Shown: positions 1-13,059, numbered from the stretch's first letter. The stretch is DNA of 64,000 bases from Rotaria socialis (GCA_905331475.1 CAJNYU010003185.1:124001-188000); one strand, 5' to 3'. The notes: generated by a model from the letters alone, not told the origin. Numbers and translations: made by a program.

Positions 1-696
1 ATTCAGAAACTATCGCTGAGAAATTAATTTCCATGTAACGGTCTGTGGGGGAGGGGGGGGCAAAGTTTTACCCTATACACTTCAACACTCTTTTCAGATC
101 GTGTTTCACAAAAGTTTTTCGAACGGAAATTTCTTGAGAGGTTTAAAAATTTAGTAAAAAATATCAGAGAAAAATCGACAAAGGAATATTAATTCAACAT
201 TTCGAAACAAAAAAACGAATATTATCGACGATCTAAATGCAAAATTTTGATTATAAAAAGACATGCTTGGAGAGAAGCATAATTATGCATTAATTGAAAA
301 TAATTTAGAAAAAGGTAACATTCATTCCCGACTGTGTACTGATTGGATATGGGGTGCGCTATTTACAACAAGACGTGTGTACAACGTTCAAATCATGATG
401 AATCACACGAAGATTCAGCATATGGGTCTTTCATTTGACGTTGCTTTTATGTTCAGATTATTGCATTTTATCAAGCAGCTAGATGATATTCGAGTTGACA
501 ATGAAGAATAAGAATATTTAAATAGAGAATATATGATTTATTGAATTTGTCATGAAAGAAATATTGAATTTTATTCATCCGAACATGAAATCCGAATTTT
601 TGAGTATCAAATGGTTGAAGTTTAAAGAACAAAAAATTAAAATAAAACACTCTTCGAATAGAAAAAAAGGAATATAGATATTCATATTCATATTTT
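1..696. other. Non-coding flank, no recognisable gene
   Basis: This stretch lies downstream of the minus-strand TPR exons. It holds a short G-rich patch (about 42-60) and an 82-codon open frame at 263-511 that resembles nothing I know and has no supporting context. I see no RNA gene or transposon end here. Confidence 0.5.
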
Positions 697-1699
697 TCAA
701 TGTCGCGTATAAATATATCCTCCAGCTTCCTCAGTCATAAAACATTTTGTTTTAGCGAGCAAAGTCATGATTGGATGTTTGACCGATAATGTATGACTAG
801 CTGTTTCTTCTGCTCGTTCCAAATACTGTTTAGCTTGTTCCATATTCCCTAGATGTGTATGAACAACTGCAAGATTATGTAGTGTACGAGCAATATCAGG
901 ATGATCACCTGGTAATGATGCTTCTTGTAATTTTAATGCAGATTCATATTCATTACAGGCTTTTATATATTCTCCAGCCGCTAGATAAACATTACCTAGG
1001 TTAACTCGTGGTAATGCATGATTAGGATGGCCTGGTGGAAGAGAACGATCGTAGATTTTTTTTGCTCTTGTAAATCTAGTTTCAGCTTGATCATACTAAA
1101 TAAAACATGGAGAAAAGTGAACATTGAAATTTTGAAACATTTTCATCTTACGTTTTGCCGATCGCAATCAATTGCACCCAAATTAATCAATGTTCCAGCG
1201 ACATCAACATGTTTTTTTGGAATACTTATTTTATATAATTTCAGAGCCTGTTGAAAACATTCTTCGGCTTTCAATTGTCGTCCTTGCTCCGTATAAACAA
1301 CTCCAAGACCATTTAAAGTTTTTCCAGCACTAGCTAAACGTTTTGGCCGAGCATTCAAATGTAAATTCTTTGCACGATTATAACTATTTATGGCACGAAC
1401 AAAATCACCTTTTAATCTATGTGTACGACCAAAATTAAAAAAGATACAAGCAATTTCTTCATCGTTTGGATTCGAAGAACTGAGAATAGTATCAAAATAT
1501 CTTTCGGCTTTAGAATATTCGCCCATTTCAAGAAGTAAATTACCAAACATAAGAACTATATTTGATTCCGTCATCTTTTTCTTTTGATATTCCATGTAAT
1601 CAGCGGCTAAAGCAGCACCTTGATCAGTCGCGTGTACTTTGACAAGCCATAAGTCAGCGTTTGCATCGAATTCGCAAGAATCAATTTGAAATGATGCTC
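697..1699 (-). CDS. TPR (kinesin-light-chain-type) C-terminal half of an ADP-ribosyltransferase-TPR protein
   Basis: Two exons on the minus strand, 1699-1152 and 1095-697, join in phase (AAC|GTAAG, then TTTAG|TAT) and end at a TGA at 697-699. The product is a series of about 42-residue tetratricopeptide repeats of the kinesin-light-chain type, with recurring cores such as LGNVYLAAGEY and LHNLAVVHTHLGN. These repeats normally form a protein-binding superhelix. In the family I know from bdelloid rotifers, such repeats follow an arginine ADP-ribosyltransferase domain, and that domain lies directly upstream (1848-3218). The first exon starts with two bases of a split codon, so it needs an upstream exon. 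The best donor upstream, at 1810/1809, leaves the wrong number of bases, and an in-frame TGA precedes it. This is either the 3' half of a damaged ART-TPR gene or a join hidden by a sequence error. Confidence 0.7.
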
Positions 1700-1847
1700 C
1701 TATAAAAGCAAAAATAATATGGTTAATAGAATAATGAAAGAATTCCAATAGATTTAATATGAATCATATTCAAAAACATTAGTACAGCTATTTTCATACT
1801 CGCACACACCTGGCGTTTTTTCTCTTAGCATCAACTATTTGCCATCC

Positions 1848-3218
1848 TCAAATTATAGTTAACAAGCGCGGTAGATATACAAATAAGTCTAAATCTTTTT
1901 CGTCAAATTTATCGATGTAAAAGAAAGCAACGCTCTCACCGATATCAACTAAAACTTCAGCTTCTTCTGGAAACGCTGAATATTGTCGAATGTCAGCAAT
2001 GACAATTTTTTGTACCGTATTTAAATCAACAGCATATTCGAATAAAGCTCGTACAACACCCTCTCGTTTAGCCGATTTAGTCGCAAAGCCATATGCAACC
2101 GAATGTTCACTACTTGTTGATAAATAACCGTTTGTTGAAATCAAATTTCCGATACTGTTTTGAAAATTTGCTACTTCATCGTGACTCAGTTTTAGACCTC
2201 GATAAAGTTTCAAAACATCTTTTTGTCTTGCTTTAAGTTCTTGAAATTTCAATTCAAGTTGTTCACTTAAATCCATAATGTAAAAACGAAATTGATATAA
2301 GACATCAACATCTTCTGTACGAAGTGCTTTGTTAATAAATCTAAAAATAAAATGTTTATTATTTTCTTTTACTTTTCGTAGAAATTTACTTATAAACAAA
2401 TGTTTCTTTGGTATACCATGGGATAGCATCAACCGATTTATATGTTTTATCGAAGTCATCAATATTTTTTAATTCAGTTAAATTTCCACGATAATAATTT
2501 CGACATGTTGTGACCATAGTCTTTTTTGCTTCACCTGTTTTTGGCATATTTTTTAATACATTTTTAAACAATTGAAAAAATAAAAACGAGCCGGCTTCTT
2601 TGGAAAGATCCCGAGTTGCTTTTTCCTTCTTATTATACATACTAAAAGCGGCTGTTTGTTTATCCAATTCTTCGCGAGATTTTCTTAAACTATCAATGAG
2701 CATTTCTTCTGTTTCACATAAATTAACAAGAAAACCATGTGTTACTTTTGCTATATTAGTTATTGCATCATTTTGAGGAGTATAGAAAAATACGGAATCA
2801 ATTTGTTTTAACGGCTCAATGCCTTCCATTAGAGTTGTCGGTGGTACACCATCGATTACAACAAAAACTTTCGTTGTTACTGGCTTTATAAATTCTATAC
2901 ATTCGCTCTCCACTGTAAAAATCTATAATTATTATTTATTTATTTAGAAATTTTTTAAATATAGATGAAAGAACTTACGTCGACATTTTTGCTAGCCGAG
3001 TGGAGTATTTCGATGAGAGGTTCTAATGGTGTTTCACAAGCAAAATAAACCATTTTAGTTCCATCATTAACATGTGCTTCTTCATCATTTCGGCCCATGC
3101 ATGTGTTTTCGTCTTCTTCGCCGTCACGTCCATCGCCGTTTTCGTCAAAATCATCTCCGCGATTGTTTGGTTCATAACCTTTCTTGCCACGTCTTTTAAG
3201 CCACTTAGAAATAGGCAT
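1848..3218 (-). CDS. NAD:arginine ADP-ribosyltransferase domain protein (ART family)
   Basis: Three exons (3218-2979, 2922-2390, 2340-1848) join with consistent phases into a 421-residue product. The N-terminal 80 residues are acidic and low in complexity. The last 165 or so carry the ART fold: the YRG arginine region, then STNGYLSTSS with the catalytic STS, then FPEEAEVLV, which supplies the ExE motif of arginine-specific enzymes. Such enzymes move ADP-ribose from NAD to arginine on target proteins. No signal peptide is visible, so a cytoplasmic role is likely. The frame closes at TGA 1848-1850, but the same frame stays open for about 13 more codons up to a GT donor at 1810/1809. This suggests the gene once ran on into the TPR exons at 1699-697. 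Domain assignment is firm; whether the locus is functional is uncertain. Confidence 0.75.
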
Positions 3219-5078
3219 ATTGTCGCAGTATATTCAACAAAAATTTATCTTGCTATTTAACTTCTATCTATAGTTCAAAACCAATTGCTGGCGCAAACAA
3301 ACTGACATCACGTGATACGCTTCATTGATCATCACAATAATCGAAGAAAAATATATTTTTTTTAATGTTACACATGTTTGTCATAAATTTATTTTTCTAT
3401 GTTAATAGACCAATAACATGTGCAATAGAAAGCAGAAGTAATTACGCCTTTCGAAAAAAAAAAACTAAAATCAATGTGAGTACTTTTAAGCGACTCAATA
3501 TAACATTCAGCACAAAAAAAACCTTCAAAACTAAATAAGAAACAATGTACTTTACCTAAGTTTTTTTTTTCTTTGATACTATTATATTGCTAATTAGTTC
3601 ACATAAGAAAGACTAACTTAGTTAATGAGTAGATGATTAATGCATGAATTACAACGAGCCAATGAAAAATGAGATATTCATATCGCCCTTGTATATTTTT
3701 AACGTTCTTTTAGTTTCTTTCATTGCAATTATGCAATATTGACGAATAAAATAATTTCTAGAATCTCATAGATAACTATAGTTTCTTAGATATTGTACTA
3801 CTTTGATTTTTATATTTATCAATCTCGATGAAAGTGTCTATTCTTCGCATAAAAATAATTTATTTTCATTAAAAATATACATAATGATGAACAAAGTGGC
3901 TCCCATCGATTCATCCACTTTTTCATCGCTGCATTGATCAGATCAATTTTTATTGCTGCAGCGCATAATCTATTATGTTGTGTCTAAAACAAAAATATCG
4001 CTTCGTGTGTATTCGATTTTTTTCTTTTACCATACCTCATATATTTTTGTCGAGCATAAATAGAGACAGGATTTCATTCAAAATAATATATCTCACGAAC
4101 GTCACGTGACGTTTAGACATTGAATGAAAATAAAAGTCGACATTAACCTGAGCACTATTGCTCAAAGTATATAGCTTCGTCACACCTAAAAGCGTAGAGT
4201 GGCTTGGATGGGAGCTTCATTGACTGAAATATCAACATGCAGTTGATATTTACTTATTAGTTTTTTTCAAGAAGTGAAGTTTCATTCACGAGAATTCAGA
4301 CCGATTGCGTTTTGCAAAAGTCATGTAGTCGACTGAGATAGTTGTTGATATGAAATCCAAGCAAATGTACTGAGCTCAAGATATCAGGATCATAAATGAG
4401 TTGCCAGACAGATGCATTTTTGAATATACTCTAACTCAATTTGTAACAGAATCTTGATTAAATAATGTTTTAAGAAATAACTTGATACATCATTTCATAC
4501 GAAAATTTCTTCGCAGTTTCTCAAGTATCCAATGAAAATTTTACCGAAAAGTTAATCTATGGTACAACAACAACAAGTTTGATATAGACTTGAAAATATT
4601 AATTCCTTCTAGCTTTGTCCGAAGGCACCTATAAATCATATAGTAAAATATACGGGGAATCTTTTATACGAAGTCTTATAAAGTGATTGAATATGACTAA
4701 AAATGCTGAATATTCCTGGTAAAATATTCCAGAGTCCTTTCAAAAGTTTAGCTGACTTCATATAATCAAAAGATACTCAATTATCTTTGGTTACATATCG
4801 AAAATTCTAAAATATCAAGATCGTCCTTGACCAAAATACAGGCAAATTTTTCGTGTGTAGTGACATCTATCGGTTTGTTTGGAATGTTTCGATGATCAAA
4901 TGAAGCTAGGCATCGAGTTCAAAAGGCTAATTACGAAAAAATCTACTCAGTTTATGCCTTGACTTCCTTTCGAAATATAGTTGCTAAGTAACTGAACCCT
5001 CCGGAAAGCGAAATGGTAGGAACCGGGAGAATCTTACAAGTGAGGACTGTAAATTTTTACTTGCACTTTTATTTGAAA
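3219..5078. other. Intergenic region between divergent ART and CFAP69 genes
   Basis: About 1.9 kb of AT-rich DNA between a minus-strand gene to the left and a plus-strand gene to the right, so it should contain both promoters. The one distinctive element is a 16-base perfect palindrome at 4099-4114. No coding segment or transposon end was recognised. Confidence 0.5.
4099..4114. promoter_or_regulatory. Perfect 16-base palindrome AACGTCACGTGACGTT
   Basis: The sequence AACGTCACGTGACGTT reads the same on both strands. It holds a CACGTG E-box core flanked by two TGACGT half-sites of the CRE type. It sits in the divergent intergenic region between the ART gene and CFAP69. A role as a bHLH or bZIP binding site is inference. 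Confidence 0.3.
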
Positions 5079-8000
5079 ATGTCTTTATTAGCGGTACAAC
5101 AACAATCGATCGTTAAGAGTATTATCCTTCCGAAAATAACACAAAATCGTTTACCAATCGTTCACATTTTAACTTCCCGAACAGATAATGATGATGAACG
5201 AGTACGATTATCATGTAAATTCGTTCAGTTCTTAACTTTGATATCTTTAGAAAGTTGAACCATTTCAATTCGAAAAGATAATCAAATTCCTTCAAGATCC
5301 TCTTTCAGTAAGATTTCATGCCTTAAAAAGCAAAAAATCTGCAAATCTTTCGTCTTCAGTCACATCTAATTGATCGGCGTGTACGTCTTTGTAGCAAAAT
5401 ATGTCAACATCACAAAAACGGATATGTAAGAAATATCTTTTTTTTCAAGTTTTTTTTTATAAAAAAAATGACAAAATATTTTTAGATTTTAAAAGATTTG
5501 CATTATCTTATGAAGATCTTCAATATACTTGTAGATCTTTGTCAACAACAACCATTATTTATCGATCCTTTTATAGAAATTTTGAAGAATTGTTCAAAAG
5601 CATTTCTTTTGGATAAATCGACAGATGCAGAGATTTATTCATCTGCACTCGTATCGTTTTATTCAGATTTTGGTAAGAATTCAATTCTTTTTCTTTTTTT
5701 TTTTGAAATATCATATGCCGAAAGAGAATATTTTCTCAAAGGATATCTTCTTCGTATACCGAATAAGCGTATTCAACAATGTATTCTTGAAACGCTTTAC
5801 AAATCAATTCAAACAACAAATAAATCACCAAGAATTGACGATGACTACGACGGTCTGAGACCAGCAGCACGCATTTATTTACTTCGCACTCAATGTAGTA
5901 GTGATCTTTGTGAGACACTTGTTAAAGTAGAACCTAGAATTTTCATCCTACACTGTCCACATTTGATTACTTTTTCACAGGCACTTTCTATGGTACAAAA
6001 TGACTTATCACTTCGTATTCAAATAATAAAATTATTACAAATTTATTCATCTAAATCATGTATGTCCAATGATGTTTTGCTGAATTTCATGCATATAACC
6101 TAAACTATCTATTCTAGTCAATTGTGTGGTAAGAATGTTGACGCACGATTGTGTAAATCGTTTAATAACGAAAATGAACGACCCTGATCCATCAGGAGAG
6201 TAAGAGATTTCAATTATTTCTTTGATATACTCATTACAAATTTAAGATTTTGAGTAAAAAGAAAGCGAAAATGTAGGCAGTTAAATTTCATAAGTGCATA
6301 GTAGATGTTCAAAATTAGGTAAATTTGAAGACTAAAACATCCTTTTGAAGGTGATGCCCGTGGAGAAGAAGGTTAAATGTAATGATTTCCAATGCCAAAA
6401 AGCTTGAAACGAAACCTCGAACATCGTTTAATAGCCATATATCCTTGTAACCATTAAAATATGAATTGAAGAGAACGTTTTACGATAAACGATTGAAGCA
6501 CTACTGCAATACATAGATTCAGCTCCGAAAGAGCAAATAAAAAGTAATAACACTATGTAAAATTTATTTCTAAAGGTATTTTAAGTAAACAATCGAATAC
6601 TGCAGACTTTACTGAGTCGAATACAAATATAAAACCGATAACAAACAAAAATTTATAATTTGCCCTCGGCTCACTTGAATCGTATAGTGATGTATAAAGT
6701 TCAAACAGGAATATATGAATAATAGTCTTACATCATGAAATTGGTTGTCGTTTGTTCAAGTGAAGCCATGAAAAGTCAAAATTTCTGAATGATCGATGAA
6801 CTCTCTACTAATTCTTCGTATTATAACTTATTTTAAATCATAGATGCTGAAATTAGTAGTGCAAATAAAAGCAAAAAACATCAGCAAGGATATTTTAGAC
6901 TCTTTTTCTCCTCAACAATAATAAGTAGTTGAAAACAGCAATGAAGCTGAATAAGTTTTCAATCAAGAGAAGTACTTGTCAACATTCATGAAAGCTATGA
7001 TTGCAATGTGTTTGAATATCGTGATCCTCTACAGTCAGATCTTCTGATTCTAGTAGAACACCTTCATTCAATAGAGAAAAAAGAATGTTCTGAAAAATCA
7101 CCCTATCGTATAATTTTCCTTTGTGCAGTCGCTTTTAATCAATTTTTTCTTATATTAAGGCTATTATTTCGTACTATTGAATTATTATGGAATCTAATTG
7201 AAAATGGTGACGATGAACAAGTTGCTGACCAATTGAATTCACGTGTTACTATGGGGTTGATTATAAAACAAATTTGAACTCACTGAAATATTATCGCCTT
7301 TTTGTTTTAGTCTTCTAAAAGAAGCATTTCTTGGTCAAGTTACACAAAGTCACAGTCAATATCATCGCCAATTAAGGTTCAATTATAGATTTAATAAAAT
7401 AGTCTCGTACAGAAATATATTTTTAGAAATGATATTCTTGTTGTTTTATCACTTATTATGAATGCTAATCCAAATGCTCCAGGTATTTCAAAAACATCTT
7501 TCTGCATATCTTCGATAACATTTTTTTTTCTTCTAGTCGTTGAAACCGGTTTTGCAAAGCAATTGTTTTTACTTGCCTCTTGTCCTGAATGTAAATTTAG
7601 AAGAAAAACTTAATTTCCAATTGAAAACTAATTATTTCTGTTGCTATTTAGTACGTAGTAATAGTCCGTTAGTAAAAAATTTCAAATTAACAACGAGTCA
7701 AGAAGATTTCGAATTTAAAAAATTACTTATTAACACAGTTGTAATACTTAATCGAAATCCAATGATGGGCGAAGTGAGTTTTGTTGATTTGTTTTTAAAG
7801 ATTTGATTTAATTTTCTTTTTAAAGTTAATGAGCAGTAGTCGAGTTTTATTGGCACTGTTGTCTTATATTGAACCTTTACCAAGAAAAACAGATCATCAA
7901 ATAAATACATTTCATTGGAACGAATCACAATATGAAGACCTACAATTGCATGCACTTGCAGCTCTTTCAATTCTCTTGCCACATTCATTAAGTGAATATT

Positions 8001-10163
8001 TTGAGTATGGTGTTAGTACAAGACTTTTATTATTTTATGAATGGACAATCAGTCAAGGTCAGCATAGAATTTTTTTTATTTTGAAAGAATTCTTTGTTTT
8101 CTTGTTGTGCTTTATATTTAGATGAATATAAAAGTGAAGGAAATAGCTTTTTTGCTAAAGGTGGTCGAAACACTAAACGATCGCAATTAAGATATACAGT
8201 ACGATTGTTTCGTAGTCTTGTGTCAACAAAAGATGAACGTATTTATCTAGACTTATGTGATCAAGGAATTATTCCATCGCTTACAGGTTTGATTAAAAAT
8301 GCTTATTTTTCTATTATGATATTGTTGTTTTATTTTGATTTATATAGGATACTTGAGAGTTATGACTCAAGAGAAATCATCGCATATAGATTATGTTGAT
8401 TTAGATATTATTTGTGATGGATTGTTTATTCTAAGTTGCATGGGTGAATTAGATGTTCATAGAAAAGTAAGAGAGTGTTTGTTTTTCCAATGTATTGTTA
8501 AGCTTTTTCAAAACAATCTCTTTTTACCTTAAGGAAATTTTCGGCTCTGAAGGTATTGAAATGTTAATTCAAATACTTTCAACGAAATCTTCGTGTGTTT
8601 GTGGTGGTCTTGGTTATCATCGTTTGCTTGTCGCAACTATTGATTGTGTATGGTGTTGTATTGTCGGCAGTATTCTCAATGAAGATGAATTTATTCAAAA
8701 ACAAGGCATTTTTTCTCTACTCGATTTAATCGAAGTATAAATTGGAAAGAAAATTCTTTATTCTTATCACACTGAGTAATTTCGTTTTGTTTAAAATAGA
8801 TGAATCCGAAATCTTTACAAAACATCGTTCTTGGATGTTTACTAGATTTAACAGAGAATGCAAAATGTCTTCATTTTATGATGGCATGGAAAGGACATAA
8901 ACAAGATTATTTTCCACATGTTCTTTGTGAATTATGGCGAGACGAAGAACATGAAACCTATGTAAAAACTGAAATTTTTATTAATAATTTATTTCTAAAT
9001 TATTTTTCACAAGGTTGCTCGGACAGAGAGAGGCGTTATTGGTGATCATCGAAAACCTTTAATGGGGTTTCTTCAACAATCAGTACCATTAACTCCGCTT
9101 AAGCATTTGGAACCATCCCGAGCAATATTAGATCTAATTGATAATATGCGTTCGAAGATCTATGGATTTTTTTGTAAAATAGGTTTCGGTGACTTGCCGG
9201 GTTTACAAGAAGAAGATTATATTACACTGTGTATTATTGAAAATTTTCTTGATTTTAAAATGGGTGAAATATGGCAAGAAATTATTACTGAACTTGAGAT
9301 GGAAGGTGTAAAATTAATCGCATCAGATAATGAAGCGACGGATACAATCTTACGAGCGTCAGAAGAACGTGCCTTAGGTATGCAGAACGCTAAAATGCAA
9401 ACATTATTCTTTATATTTAATTTTAGCTGTAACTGCAACACAAAATTATATCTTACAACAATATCATAAACATGATTTAGAATTCGAAAAAACATTTTAC
9501 AATGAAGTAAAAACATAATGAAATGAAAATATTAAAAATTTTTTTTCTCCCTTTTAGTTAATAAGAAACCATATATTTCACGAAAAACAACTCGATCGAT
9601 GGAAATCTTTTATTGCAAGGACATCAAAATATCCATTATTGATGGTAAGTTAGGATGAATCAATTTTTCTACCGCCCGAAAAATTGCATTTCTTTTGTTT
9701 GGAATTGGAATCAAATCAAAAGTTACTTATTTCGAAACGATTCTCAATCAACTTTTCAACCGCCACTTTAAGTGAATGAAAAGTAGACTCTTTAGACTTC
9801 GCCGAAGGGTATTATGAGGGCTCGTCAACAAATCTCTTGAGAACTGTTTGAAAACAAACTTCATTTCTAATTCATTCAAAAAGAAATAGGTTTCTTATGT
9901 ATGAAATTTGTTTTTTTTGTTTGTTATTAGATTGCAAAAGATTCTCAAAATCAAGCTATTCGGCAATCTCGACCTGAAGAAAAAGATTATTCAGGCTATC
10001 ATACGGTTCATAATTTTGAAATTCCAAATCTATCTATAACGGTATGTAAAATGGTGTCGTCTTTTATTTTGATTTTATATTATAATTGATTACATTTTAG
10101 ACGTTTTCTGGACAATTTTTAAAAATTGAAAGTACACCACTTGAAATATTAATCAGACATTGA
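5079..10163 (+). CDS. CFAP69: Cilia- and flagella-associated protein 69 (CFAP69), armadillo-type
   Basis: Many short exons join with consistent phases into a protein of roughly 900 residues that follows vertebrate CFAP69 along its whole length. Diagnostic stretches are FRTIELLWNLIENG (exon at 7163), LVKNFKLTTSQEDFEFKKLL (7670), GLGYHRLLVATIDCVWCCI (8610), LGCLLDLTENAKCLHFM (8830) and LPGLQEEDYITLCII (9196). The C terminus carries the RTSKYPLLM and SRPEEKDYSG segments and ends at TGA 10161-10163. In mammals CFAP69 works in motile cilia and the sperm midpiece and helps set olfactory ciliary responses. The armadillo-like helices suggest a scaffold. The start is my choice of ATG at 5079; the join from exon 1 to the KVEPFQFEKII exon (5252) is the only unclear splice, so the first 40 or so residues are uncertain. 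One intron (about 6200-7162) is far longer than the rest. No internal stop was found in the spliced frame. Confidence 0.87.
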
Positions 10164-10369
10164 TAATCGATACGAGCGACAGAAGATCTACAAAAGTTTT
10201 TGTTGTATTTCAGAACTTTTTTTTAATATTATAGATATTTTTTTAATAATTAATTCTTTAATTCTTTAAATTATTTTATAAGCTGAAGTAATCATTGGTA
10301 CTTTTTATGCTATATATAGATGTACGAAATAAAATAATATTAACGCCGAAGATATATCTTCTGTTTTAA

Positions 10370-12807
10370 TTATTTATTATTTTGAAGTTTTGGTTTCATT
10401 GTAAGAACAGTCACGGTTTGTTGTGGCGAAAAAAGATAAGATTTCAACAGTCGATTTATTGAATAATCATTCAAGAGATATCGTCTTGCTCTATTACGAC
10501 TGAATAATTGACCATTACTTAATTGTCTAATTAGATTCAATACGGAATATGTAGTTGAATTTAAATTAGTTAATAAACCTTTTGATCTTATTGAACAGAT
10601 AGGTGCCAATTGAAGAAAAAGAAATGAACCAGATAGCGATGATTGTTTGCTATAAAAATTAATGATTAATATTTGATGTGCAAATGACATGTTTTTACTA
10701 AGATGATTCAAAGCTTTGCCGATATCATTAGAAGTTCGTAATGGTATTTCACATGCAGGTAGCAAGAATATTTTTCTACCTAGACACAAGCAAGAGGAAA
10801 TATTATCAAAAGCTTTTTATAACATACCTGTATCAATCAAACGTAATCGTTGCATGTTAACAATATCACAGAGGGAATTATTAAAGAAAGCTAAATTCAT
10901 ACATGTTAATTGTATTGAATCATTTTCAGAGATCTGTTTAAGACTACTTGATAGACTTGTATAAATGTAATGAAGAAACAATGATCGATAGTGTTCTGAC
11001 TGTTTATGATCATCAATAAGTATACAAATAGATCGGTAATCATTATTACATGTTAATTGTAGTTGCGAATCGAGGAGTTCTTCTAAGCAAGTATCGTTGT
11101 TTTTAAGTAAATTCTGTAATTTTTTACAGGCTACAGAGTATTCTGATGCTCTAGCAACGAGTGTATGATCGTATGCTTTATATTGACGCATAATATCAGA
11201 ATCATTTAAATTCAAATTAATAATAGATTGTTGTCGTCGATTAGATGATGTACGGGATTTAATTGTGTCAAGTTGAGTAGTTAATAAACAATTTTCATAC
11301 TGATTAGTATCATCAGTGGGCATCATTTGAGATGAAGGACGAGGTTCAGAAATGTATAACTGTGAAATAATAGTTGGGTTCTTTCGACGACATAATCGTT
11401 GAAGGAAATTATAAATACGTTTTTTATTTTGATATTGTTGTCTTTTTCGATATAGACTGCGGTGGGGATATGTTTTAAAACGAAATGATTTTGAGATTTG
11501 TTTATTATTATTATTATTACTATTAGAATATCTGGAATTTGAAATATAGAGTGTATAATATTAATCATTTGAGTTATTAGCTTTATGGATAGAATGTCCT
11601 CTGAAAGCCTATCGGAACAAAGAGAATCACGAATAATTCTTGAATAGTTCGAAAGATTTCAACATAAAATCGAAACGACTTTAGTACTCGTCGAATTTGA
11701 TTTATCGATCGAATAGAATAGAGACACGCTAAATGATAGCAGTAAAACAAATATCTCTTTAAAAAGAACTTTACTTTCTGCTTGTTTAGTCTTTTAGTTC
11801 AATAGCACCAGACTATTCTGTCTCGTTTTAAAAGTGAAGTTTCTTAAAATAGATCCGACAAGTTAAGGGTACGGATGAGTTTGTTTTGGATGGAAAGCTA
11901 AAGTTATTCATGTACTGTTCTCCGACGAGAGCTTCTGGGACATCCTATAAAATTTTCTCGTTTATAGTAGTTGATCTTACGTGACAATATTAGTATTAGA
12001 ATTATCGAAAAGTTTTCTCCGAGTCGTAAGTTGTGATTCAAAATACTTGCTGCTGGATGCATGCATTGATTGATAATATTGTCTAGCTTCTTGATTAGAA
12101 AATATCACCGGTGAATTCTTATCATCGGTCAACAAGGAATCGATTGGAATAGTAGGTTCATCTAAATCAATATTATCAAAAACATTTATGCATTTAAGTG
12201 ATGATGACATCGAGATAAAGTGATTTAGTTGTTTTTCTTTGAATTCATCGTTAGGTGCATCAACTATTTGCTTCTGATTTCTATAGCCGATCAACATTTG
12301 ATGTTTTGATTTCATCGATGATTTATTATCAAAAACGTTTTCTTTAGATAATAGTTTTTCAATGAATGGAGTTTCATTGCTGAAAAATGACGTCGATGAT
12401 GATGGACGAACTATTTGTTTTCTATTAGAAACATTTTCTAACGAGTGTTGTATTTCTATTTGACTTTCATTTGTTTTAATTAGATACGAAAGAGTATTTA
12501 TTTGACAAGTGCGTGTTACATTTATCAATGTTCGAGTTTCAATTTTTGCTTGTTTCATAACACTCAATGGACTATTCGGTAGAAGAATAGCAAATAATTT
12601 AGTTTGCGTACCTTCAGTTTTATATTTTCTTAATGATTTCAATTTATTTTCATTTGGCTCAATTGCATCTTGCGATAATAGTGACGCTGTCGAACATAAC
12701 GTTCTTGACGTATTTGTTGACAACGTTTTTTGTGAAAGAAAAGGAATAGATATTGAACTATTCGGGGAAATATCGTCTATATTTGATTGTAATGAGTATG
12801 CTTTCAT
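10370..12807 (-). CDS. Divergent protein with a degenerate kinesin-motor-like C-terminal half
   Basis: Three exons (12807-11981, 11531-10828, 10779-10370) join with matching phases into 646 residues. The N-terminal 275 residues are Ser/Thr/Asn-rich and probably disordered. From about residue 340 the order of segments follows a kinesin head: KAYDHTLVARASEY in place of the FxFDxVF region; LTCMNLAFFNNSLCDIV like the SFLEIYNExxxDLL helix; LRLIDTGRKIFLLPACEIPL like the loop before the SSRSH switch; FLFLQLAP in place of LVDLAGSE; then NSTTYSVLNLIRQLSNG and LLNDYSINRLLKSYLF like the INxSLxxLxxVI and YRDSKLTRLLQ helices. The P-loop GxxGxGKT, the switch I SSRSH and the switch II DLAGSE are all missing, so ATPase activity is unlikely. 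VAB-8/KIF26 proteins are known kinesins without normal ATPase activity. The call is pattern-based inference; the exon structure is firmer. Its 3' end converges on CFAP69 with about 200 bases between stop codons. Confidence 0.55.
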
Positions 12808-13059
12808 GTTATCAGTTTGTAAAAGAACGATCGACTTAAATAAAAACAACAGTTCATAGTTGCTGAAATATAAATTTAAAAAATTATAAAACAAATCAAT
12901 AGATCGCTTTACTTTTGAATCAAACGTAAATAAGTAAAAAACGGTCAGAAAATTTGCTTTTGTTAGAAACCAATGAAAGAAAAGCTGGCTATTAGAAATG
13001 AATAGGGAGCTAATGCTTCTTTTATAATTCAATTCGATTCATTTTCCATTTCTCGTAGA

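Noticed and set aside
263-511. 82-codon plus-strand open frame
   Set aside because: No recognisable domain, no splice context, and it lies in the downstream flank of a minus-strand gene. Likely chance.
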